This document shows, one piece after another, positions 15,590 through 20,736 of a stretch of DNA of 20,736 nucleotides. The notes beneath the pieces were generated by a model, which was not told the DNA's origin, searched no databases, and was given only the letters and a program-made list of their open reading frames with translations. Numbering within the stretch: position 1 is the stretch's first letter; every line of letters begins with the position of its first letter. The translations under genes were made by a program, and so were the position numbers. This DNA is from Acidithiobacillus sp. (GTDB taxonomy: Bacteria > Pseudomonadota > Gammaproteobacteria > Acidithiobacillales > Acidithiobacillaceae), in contig JAPTWR010000022.1 of NCBI GenBank assembly GCA_028065135.1, positions 1 through 20,736 on the forward strand, written 5' to 3'.

Positions 15590-16392
15590 TGCGAGCAGGT
15601 GCGTATTTATCAGGAGTGATACTGTCCCTTGGTATATTGACCTTGTCTGGCTGTGCCACGGCAAATGGGCCTCAGGGCGCTGTGAAATCTCCCGCGGACC
15701 CGCTGGCGGCCATCAACAGGCCGATGTTTCATCTGAATATGGGTCTTTATGATTATGTGCTGGAGCCGGTAGCCACTGGATATAAGGCAGTGACCCCGGA
15801 TTTCGTCCGCGAGGGGGTCAGTAATGTATTCGCCAATGTGGATATGCCCTATATTTTTATCAACGATTTCCTGCAGGGGCGTGGTCAGCAGGGAATGGAA
15901 GATCTGAGCCGATTCCTCGTCAATTCGGTGTTTGGCCTGGGTGGACTCTTCAACGTGGCGAGCAAGTTGGATTTGCCCAGGCATGACAATAGCTTGGGAG
16001 TCACGCTGGGCGTTTGGGGAGTGCCGCAAGGACCTTATCTGGTGCTGCCATTTTACGGACCCAGCTCGCTACGCAGTTTGCCCGGCCTAGCGATGACGAT
16101 TTTTGTCGGACCGGCGTATTACCTGACCAGTGCTCCGGCTCAGTACGCCCTGACTGGTATGGGAATTATCAATACGGGCTATATCGATGAACCTAAAATT
16201 CGTATGGTCCAGGATGCCGTTAATCCCTATGTGTTTATGCGTAATGCCTGGGAACAGCATGAGCAGTATCTGATTTCCGGTGGCACCGTCAGTAAAAATC
16301 AGTTGCTGGAGGGTCTGCAACTGCCGCCACCGGCGACCAGTACACCAGATCAAGTCACCCAGAGTCACGAGAGTAAAAAAGGAAACCCATGA
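15586..16392 (+). CDS. mlaA: MlaA/VacJ-family outer-membrane lipoprotein
   Basis: MlaA removes phospholipids from the outer leaflet of the outer membrane and passes them to MlaC. The 268-residue product has a lipoprotein signal with lipobox LSGC, the acceptor being Cys23. The MlaA domain follows: NRPMFHLNMGLYDYVLEPVATGYK, then FINDFLQGRG, a run through FLVNSVFGLGGLFNVASKL, and WGVPQGPYLVLPFYGPSSLR. It overlaps the MlaC-like hpnM by 4 bases, so the lipoprotein and its probable soluble partner are coupled. No MlaBDEF transporter genes are in the window. Whether it handles hopanoids or phospholipids here cannot be told from sequence. The stop overlaps the gatC ATG. Confidence 0.9.
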   Translation: MMRAGAYLSGVILSLGILTLSGCATANGPQGAVKSPADPLAAINRPMFHLNMGLYDYVLEPVATGYKAVTPDFVREGVSNVFANVDMPYIFINDFLQGRGQQGMEDLSRFLVNSVFGLGGLFNVASKLDLPRHDNSLGVTLGVWGVPQGPYLVLPFYGPSSLRSLPGLAMTIFVGPAYYLTSAPAQYALTGMGIINTGYIDEPKIRMVQDAVNPYVFMRNAWEQHEQYLISGGTVSKNQLLEGLQLPPPATSTPDQVTQSHESKKGNP

Positions 16393-16682
16393 TCATGGCC
16401 TTCGATCAGGATACCGTGCGGCGTACGGCACATCTGGCCCGCATTGCGCTGCCGCAGACAGAAATACCCGCGGTGGCGGAGCAGTTAGAGCGTATCATGG
16501 GGCTGGTGGAAGAACTGCGTGCGATTGACACGACGGGTGTCCCGATCATGGCCCACCCCCTGGATCTGGATCAGCCCTTGCGTCCGGACACGGTTGGCAA
16601 TCATGCTCAGCGCGAGCTGCTTATGGCCAGTGCTCCGGCGGCTGAACACGGGCTTTTTCTCGTCCCCAAAGTTATCGAGTAG
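16389..16682 (+). CDS. gatC: Aspartyl/glutamyl-tRNA amidotransferase subunit C
   Basis: GatC is the small subunit that wraps around GatA and GatB in the amidotransferase converting Glu-tRNA(Gln) and Asp-tRNA(Asn) to Gln- and Asn-tRNA. The 97-residue protein has the family start FDQDTVRRTAHLARIAL, the LERIMGLVEELRAIDTTGVP helix-turn (seen in parts), HPLDLDQPLRPDTV, and the terminal FLVPKVIE. Start ATG 16389 overlaps the mlaA stop and has GGA five bases upstream; ATG 16395 is an alternative. It is a normal-length copy followed 9 bases later by gatA. Confidence 0.95.
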   Translation: MIMAFDQDTVRRTAHLARIALPQTEIPAVAEQLERIMGLVEELRAIDTTGVPIMAHPLDLDQPLRPDTVGNHAQRELLMASAPAAEHGLFLVPKVIE

Positions 16683-16691
16683 GAGCTACAC

Positions 16692-18164
16692 TTGGAACTC
16701 CACGAATTCTCCCTGCGGGAACTCCGCCGGGGCCTGCAGGAGCGGGACTTTTCTTCCGTAGAATTGACCACGACGCTGCTGAAGCGGATCTCCGCCCTCA
16801 ATCCGGCACTGAATGCTTTCGTTACGGTTACCGAGAGCAAGGCCCTCGCCGCCGCCGCGGCGGCGGATGCGCGGCGTGCGGCTGGTGAGGATGGTCCCTT
16901 ACTCGGCATTCCCATGGCCCATAAGGACATCTTCTGCACTGCGGGGGTGCGCACCACGTGTGCTTCAAAAATGCTGGAACATTTTGTCGCACCCTACAAC
17001 GCCACCGTGGTCGAGCGGCTGGCGGCAGAGGGTATGGTCACGCTGGGTAAGCTGAATATGGATGAATTCGCCATGGGTTCTTCCAACGAGACCAGTTATT
17101 TCGGTCCGGTGCGCAATCCCTGGCATACCGATATGGTGCCCGGTGGCTCTTCCGGGGGCTCTGCCGCTGCGGTGGCGGCGGGTCTGGTCCCCGTGGCGAC
17201 GGGTACGGATACCGGGGGTTCTATCCGCCAGCCGGCCGCCCTTTGTGGCATCACGGGTATCAAGCCGACGTATGGCCGGGTCTCCCGTTACGGCATGATC
17301 GCCTTTGCCTCCAGTCTGGATCAGGGGGGTCCCATGGCACGTAACGCCGAGGATTGCGCGCTGATGCTGAACGTGATGGCCGCGCATGACCCGCGCGATT
17401 CAACCAGTCACCCGGCCGCCGCCAGCGATTTTTTACGCGGCCTGGATCGTCCCTTGCAGGGTTTGCGGGTGGGGGTTCCGGAGGAGTTTTTCGGCGCCGG
17501 CCTCGACCCCGAGGTGGCGGCCGCCGTGCAGACGGGTCTTGCGGAACTCGTCCGGCAGGGCGCCACGGTGCAATCCATTCGCTTGCCGAACAATCCCCAT
17601 GCGGTGAGCACGTACTATGTTCTGGCGCCGGCGGAGGCCTCCAGCAACCTGGCCCGTTTTGACGGCGTGCGCTACACCCACCGGGCGGCGAACCCTGCCG
17701 ATTTGACCGATTTGTATCAGCAGAGCCGGTATGAGGGCTTTGGTGCGGAGGTGCGGCGACGGATTCTGGTGGGCACCTACGTGCTCTCTGCGGGTTACTA
17801 TGATGCCTATTATCGCAAGGCCCAGCAGGTGCGCAGTCTGATTCGCGAGGATTTCCGGCGGGCTTTTGCGGAAGTGGACGTGATCGTCGGGCCGACCACC
17901 CCGACCCCGGCCTTTCCGCTGGGGGCCAAAAATGCGGATCCGGTAGCCATGTATCTGGCGGATATTTATACCATCGCGGTGAATCTGGCGGGCATTCCCG
18001 CACTCAGCCTTCCCTGTGGCTTCACTGCGGCCGGGTTGCCCATCGGCATGCAGTTGATGGGAGACTACTTCGCCGACGATCTATTGCTCAATGTGGCCCA
18101 TCGCTATCAGCAGGAAACCCAATGGCATCGTGCGCGTCCGTCCTTGCAGGCGGGGGGGGCTTGA
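16692..18164 (+). CDS. gatA: Aspartyl/glutamyl-tRNA amidotransferase subunit A
   Basis: GatA is the amidase subunit that hydrolyses glutamine and sends ammonia to GatB. The 490-residue protein has the full amidase signature. The Ser-cisSer-Lys triad appears as Lys78 (AHKDIF), Ser153 (GGSSGGS) and Ser177 (GTDTGGS), one residue off the well-studied Staphylococcus GatA numbering. The start is TTG 16692, with GTAGGAG at a proper distance upstream; no nearby ATG gives the family N-terminus. The 3' end contains a run of eight G (18152-18159), two codons before the stop, which also serves as the purine-rich region ahead of gatB. Confidence 0.97.
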   Translation: MELHEFSLRELRRGLQERDFSSVELTTTLLKRISALNPALNAFVTVTESKALAAAAAADARRAAGEDGPLLGIPMAHKDIFCTAGVRTTCASKMLEHFVAPYNATVVERLAAEGMVTLGKLNMDEFAMGSSNETSYFGPVRNPWHTDMVPGGSSGGSAAAVAAGLVPVATGTDTGGSIRQPAALCGITGIKPTYGRVSRYGMIAFASSLDQGGPMARNAEDCALMLNVMAAHDPRDSTSHPAAASDFLRGLDRPLQGLRVGVPEEFFGAGLDPEVAAAVQTGLAELVRQGATVQSIRLPNNPHAVSTYYVLAPAEASSNLARFDGVRYTHRAANPADLTDLYQQSRYEGFGAEVRRRILVGTYVLSAGYYDAYYRKAQQVRSLIREDFRRAFAEVDVIVGPTTPTPAFPLGAKNADPVAMYLADIYTIAVNLAGIPALSLPCGFTAAGLPIGMQLMGDYFADDLLLNVAHRYQQETQWHRARPSLQAGGA

Positions 18165-18166
18165 GT

Positions 18167-19597
18167 ATGGACTGGGAAGTTGTCATCGGCCTGGAAGTCC
18201 ATGCCCAGCTCAATACCGCCACCAAAATATTCTGCGGCTGTCCGACCGCTTTCGGGGCGGAGCCTAACAGTCATACCTGCCCAGTCTGCCTGGCTATGCC
18301 CGGTGCTCTGCCGGTCCTCAATGCGGCGGCAGTGGATAAGGCTATCGCTTTAGGGCTGGCGATTGGCGCTGAACTGAATCGCCACAGTGTTTTTGCCCGC
18401 AAGAACTACTTTTACCCCGATCTGCCCAAGGGCTATCAGATCAGCCAATACGAACTGCCCGTCGTCGGCAAGGGGACGCTGACGGTGCAACTGGCGGACG
18501 GTGTGGAAAAGGTAGTGGGCGTAACCCGCGCACACCTTGAAGAAGATGCCGGTAAATCACTGCACGAGGCCTTTATCGGTCAGTCTGGCATCGACCTGAA
18601 TCGCGCGGGTACGCCGCTGTTGGAAATCGTGTCGGAGCCGGATATGCGGTCGCCGGCTGAGGCGGTGGCGTATCTCAAGAAACTGCATGCCCTGGTGCGT
18701 TATCTGGATATTTGTGATGGTAACATGCAGGAAGGCTCCTTCCGTTGTGACGCCAACGTCTCCCTGCGGCGGCCGGGCGCGGCATACGGGACCCGGGCAG
18801 AGATCAAGAATCTCAATTCCTTCCGTTTTCTGGAAAAGGCGATTGAATACGAGATCGTTCGCCAGCGCGATATTCTGGAGAGCGGTGGTCAGATTGTGCA
18901 GGAAACACGTCTCTATGATGCCAATCGCGACGAAACCCGTTCCATGCGCAGCAAGGAGGAAGCCAACGACTACCGCTACTTTCCTGACCCCGACCTGCTG
19001 CCATTGGTGCTGGACGAGTCGCGTATTGAGCGGGTACGGGACATCCTTCCGGAGTTGCCCGATGCCAAGCGTACCCGCTTTATGAGCCAGTACGCCCTGA
19101 CGGCCTATGACGCGGGGGTGCTCACCGCAGGCCGTTTCTTGGCGGATTACTACGAGCAGGTGGCCGCCGGTGTGGATGGTAAGCTGGCGGCGAACTGGGT
19201 CATGGGCGATCTGCTCGGCGCCCTCAACAAGGCGGGCATCGAGATTGAGGACTGCCCGGTCTCTGCAGAAAAATTGCGTCTGCTGGTTCAGCGTATTGCG
19301 GATCAGACGATCTCCGGCAAGATCGCCAAAGAAATCTTTGAAGAGATTTTTTATCGCGGGGGCGAGGTGGACGCCATCATTGATGGTCGGGGTCTGCGGC
19401 AGATCACCGATGTGGCGGCTATTGCCGCAATGGTGGACGCCATTGTCACGGCCAATCCGCAACAGGTGGCCGATTTCCGCGCCGGAAAGGACAAACTACT
19501 CGGCTTCTTCGTGGGGCAGGTGATGAAGGCCAGTCAGGGGAAAGCCAATCCTGATCAGGTAAACGCCATTTTGCTGGAGCGTTTGCAGAAGAGTTAG
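18167..19597 (+). CDS. gatB: Aspartyl/glutamyl-tRNA amidotransferase subunit B
   Basis: GatB binds the misacylated tRNA, activates the carboxylate with ATP and receives ammonia from GatA. From ATG 18167 it has 476 residues, beginning [15 protein letters not shown] zinc-type cysteine set is present at 23, 25, 38 and 41 (CGCP and CPVC). The cradle-domain motif [18 protein letters not shown] and LEEDAGKS follow. The C-terminal helical YqeY-like tail is complete, ending near [15 protein letters not shown]. It starts 2 bases after the gatA stop; longer readings back to 18122 lie inside gatA and are not supported. It ends the long rightward transcription unit, with an intrinsic terminator 24 bases downstream. 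Confidence 0.97.
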   Translation: MDWEVVIGLEVHAQLNTATKIFCGCPTAFGAEPNSHTCPVCLAMPGALPVLNAAAVDKAIALGLAIGAELNRHSVFARKNYFYPDLPKGYQISQYELPVVGKGTLTVQLADGVEKVVGVTRAHLEEDAGKSLHEAFIGQSGIDLNRAGTPLLEIVSEPDMRSPAEAVAYLKKLHALVRYLDICDGNMQEGSFRCDANVSLRRPGAAYGTRAEIKNLNSFRFLEKAIEYEIVRQRDILESGGQIVQETRLYDANRDETRSMRSKEEANDYRYFPDPDLLPLVLDESRIERVRDILPELPDAKRTRFMSQYALTAYDAGVLTAGRFLADYYEQVAAGVDGKLAANWVMGDLLGALNKAGIEIEDCPVSAEKLRLLVQRIADQTISGKIAKEIFEEIFYRGGEVDAIIDGRGLRQITDVAAIAAMVDAIVTANPQQVADFRAGKDKLLGFFVGQVMKASQGKANPDQVNAILLERLQKS

Positions 19598-19620
19598 CAG
19601 GCGGGGAGCCTGGCTCAGGC

Positions 19621-19661
19621 AAAAGGGGCACTTCCAGTGGTTCCGGGGTGCCCTTTTGTTG
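19621..19661. terminator. Intrinsic, probably bidirectional terminator after gatB
   Basis: AAAGGGGCAC (19622-19631) pairs with GTGCCCTTTT (19648-19657) in a 10-bp stem with one G-T pair and a 16-base loop, followed by GTTGTT. On the other strand the A-run supplies the T-tract, so it can also end the convergent gene at complement 19678-20229. A smaller hairpin, GCCTG-GCT-CAGGC, lies immediately to the left at about 19608-19620. Confidence 0.8.
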
Positions 19662-19677
19662 TTACGGAGACGGCCGA

Positions 19678-20229
19678 TCAGGAGGCTGGAACTGTTGCAG
19701 GCACGTCCTTGATGAGTTTCAGGAAAGCAGCGAATGGACCCATGTTTTCCATGGCTTCCATTTTCGGACCCTTGAACTTCAAGTCACCCCACATCATCGC
19801 TATCATGGGTGAACCCATGTGTTGCCAGTTATGGGTGGTAGCCCACATCTTGTAGTCGTAACTATAGTTAAGTTTGGTGACTTTGATGGGGCCGCCGTAG
19901 ACGCACTCGGCTTTGCCTCCCTTCAGCGCGATTTCGAGCTGTACAGGCGGGGTGGTCTTCATGTCGGAGTCGGAGAGTTCCATCACTTTGTAGCCTTTGC
20001 CACCATTGTTTTTGGCCCAGGAATTGGCCAGTTTTTGGGTCAATGTCGAGTTATTGTTCCAGGCGGTGCAGAGATTTTGCGCCCAGGCGGAGGACATAAA
20101 AGCCGGAGCAGCGGCGGGAGACTGGGCGGTGCTGGTTGCCGCCGCAGTCGGGGCGTCCGCCGCCGCCGCCATCGTCGACCCCGCCAAAGCAAGCCCCAAG
20201 ATGGCAGCCATTGTCATTTTTTTGAACAT
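19678..20229 (-). CDS. Exported protein with an SCP2-like (sterol-carrier) fold, putative
   Basis: A 183-residue product counted from ATG 20229, which has a strong GGAGG/AAAGG ribosome region directly upstream; longer in-frame readings to 20265 would include that site. It begins MFKKMTMAAILGLALAG, a signal peptide with likely cleavage after an Ala-Ala-Ala run near residue 23, then an Ala/Thr/Pro-rich linker. The body has WAQNLCTAWN, a β-strand region VQLEIALKGGKAECVYGG, and a C-terminal WGDLKFKGPKMEAMENMG helix. The order of acidic strand, gap and KxKGxxxxAxxxxxL-like tail recalls the SCP2 sterol-transfer family, but I did not verify this. It is convergent with gatB and separately transcribed. 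A carrier role for hopanoids is speculation from context. Confidence 0.6.
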   Translation of the reverse strand: MFKKMTMAAILGLALAGSTMAAAADAPTAAATSTAQSPAAAPAFMSSAWAQNLCTAWNNNSTLTQKLANSWAKNNGGKGYKVMELSDSDMKTTPPVQLEIALKGGKAECVYGGPIKVTKLNYSYDYKMWATTHNWQHMGSPMIAMMWGDLKFKGPKMEAMENMGPFAAFLKLIKDVPATVPAS

Positions 20230-20279
20230 CGACCTTTCCTCCATATCGCTATCGCCGCGCTCCAAATGAGCGTAGGGCC

Positions 20280-20285
20280 AGTATA
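20280..20285 (-). promoter_or_regulatory. Candidate -10 element for the SCP2-like gene
   Basis: On the minus strand the hexamer TATACT lies about 50 bases upstream of the ATG. No convincing -35 stands at the normal distance; TTGGTG is 21 bases away. Only the -10 is claimed. Confidence 0.3.
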
Positions 20286-20386
20286 GCCTCTGGAGGTTGT
20301 TGCCAGCACCAAGGTATTTTTAATTGCTCGATAAATAAGAAGAAAATCATTATATAAGATTTTAGTGGAGAGTGGTGTCGCGTCCA

Positions 20387-20415
20387 TTCCCATCGGGTAG
20401 CACTTTCGTTAAACT
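20387..20415 (+). promoter_or_regulatory. Promoter of the tRNA-Ser gene
   Basis: TTCCCA at 20387-20392 (4 of 6 to the -35 consensus), an exact 17-base spacer, and TAAACT at 20410-20415 (4 of 6 to the -10). The tRNA begins 11 bases after the -10. The G/C-rich discriminator AGCGGACC that follows is typical of stable-RNA promoters under stringent control. Confidence 0.55.
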
Positions 20416-20425
20416 AGCGGACCAC

Positions 20426-20736
20426 GGAGGTGTGGCAGAGCGGTTGATTGCACCGGTCTTGTCCCCAAATCGAGCCCCTGCCCGGAAACAGGCGGGGTGG
20501 CAGGAATCAAATTCGGCGAATCCCCTGGTTTATCCGAGGTAACGCCGAGCCAAGCCGGAAAGGTTCCGGAAGGTGTAGAGATCAGACGGTTCCCACCTAC
20601 AGCCTCACGGCCAGGGTGAAGGCATGATCCAGACTCCAAAAGGGTCCTCGTGGCCCTGTGGCGAAAGCCATAGCGGGTAAGGAAAACCGGCAGGGGTTAA
20701 CGCCCCTCGTGAGTTCGAATCTCACCGCCTCCGCCA
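20426..20736 (+). tRNA. tRNA-Ser(UGA) gene interrupted by a group I intron
   Basis: Exon 1 is 20426-20460 and exon 2 is 20682-20736, ending in an encoded CCA. The acceptor stem GGAGGTG pairs with CGCCTCC (one G-T pair), the discriminator is G, and the D-arm is closed by GCA/TGC. The anticodon stem CCGGT/ACCGG holds the loop CTT+GAAA, giving anticodon TGA once the exons are joined. A long class II variable arm (AGGGG/CCCCT) and the T-arm GTGAG-TTCGAAT-CTCAC are perfect. The long variable arm and G discriminator fit serine. The intron splits the anticodon between positions 34 and 35, so the gene yields no usable tRNA without splicing. Standard tRNA finders may miss it or report only fragments. 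Confidence 0.92.
20461..20681 (+). ncRNA. Self-splicing group I intron (IC3-like) in the anticodon loop
   Basis: 221 nt, no ORF. P1 pairs exon CTT (20458-20460) with GAG (20472-20474), giving the required U-G pair at the 5' splice site. P2 has a GGAAAC (GAAA) loop at 20484-20489. P3 is GGAATC (20503-20508) with GGTTCC (20588-20593). P4 is CGGCG (20514-20518) with CGCCG (20543-20547). P6a is CCGGAA/TTCCGG (20555-20569). P7 is GATCA (20580-20584) with TGATC (20625-20629). P8 is CACC/GGTG (20594-20618). P9 is TGGC-GAAA-GCCA (20659-20670). The terminal G is 20681. From memory the core closely matches the Azoarcus tRNA-Ile intron, with paired base changes in P3 and P7 that keep pairing. It should splice with a guanosine cofactor. 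Confidence 0.92.

Noticed and set aside
20409..20639. Minus-strand open frame over the tRNA and intron
   Set aside because: The region is fully explained by the tRNA exons and intron helices on the plus strand.
20461..20681. Homing endonuclease gene within the intron
   Set aside because: At 221 nt, almost wholly used by core helices, the intron has no room for an ORF and none is seen.

Overview
The window looks like the chromosome of an acidophilic proteobacterium, most likely Acidithiobacillus. That is inferred from the gene content, the moderately high GC and the protein flavour; no 16S gene is present. Apart from the right end it is a dense one-strand gene train that builds and moves hopanoids, the bacterial sterol analogues. 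It ends in a serine tRNA gene split by a group I intron.

Layout: secB and gpsA (135-1616) come first. A 141-base gap with several dyads and a tiny leader ORF follows. Then comes the hopanoid cluster: a single-enzyme squalene synthase, squalene-hopene cyclase (shc/hpnF), hpnG, hpnA, hpnI, hpnJ, hpnK, hpnN and hpnL (about 1758-13618). A 151-base gap with a likely internal promoter precedes hpnH, hpnM and mlaA (13770-16392). The run continues with a 4-base overlap into gatC-gatA-gatB (16389-19597) and stops at an intrinsic terminator at about 19621-19661. A convergent gene (complement 19678-20229) encodes an exported protein that resembles the SCP2 sterol-carrier fold. The tRNA-Ser(UGA) gene occupies 20426-20736.

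Pathway as inferred from known families: squalene synthase makes squalene and Shc cyclises it to hopene. HpnH adds an adenosyl group and HpnG removes adenine. HpnI, HpnK and HpnJ successively add N-acetylglucosamine, deacetylate it and rearrange it to a cyclitol ether. HpnN (RND exporter), HpnL (membrane protein), HpnM (MlaC-like) and MlaA could handle movement to the outer membrane. Many genes overlap by 1-20 bases, so translational coupling is likely.

The strongest unusual element is the 221-nt intron (20461-20681). It has a complete group I core very like the Azoarcus tRNA-Ile intron (subgroup IC3), including compensatory changes in P3 and P7, but it interrupts the anticodon of a serine tRNA. 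The second theme is regulatory: dyads lie inside the spacers of two candidate promoters, upstream of squalene synthase and upstream of hpnH, and a minicistron overlaps the squalene synthase start. No CRISPR array, insertion sequence or prophage gene was seen, and no gene-free stretch exceeds 200 bases.
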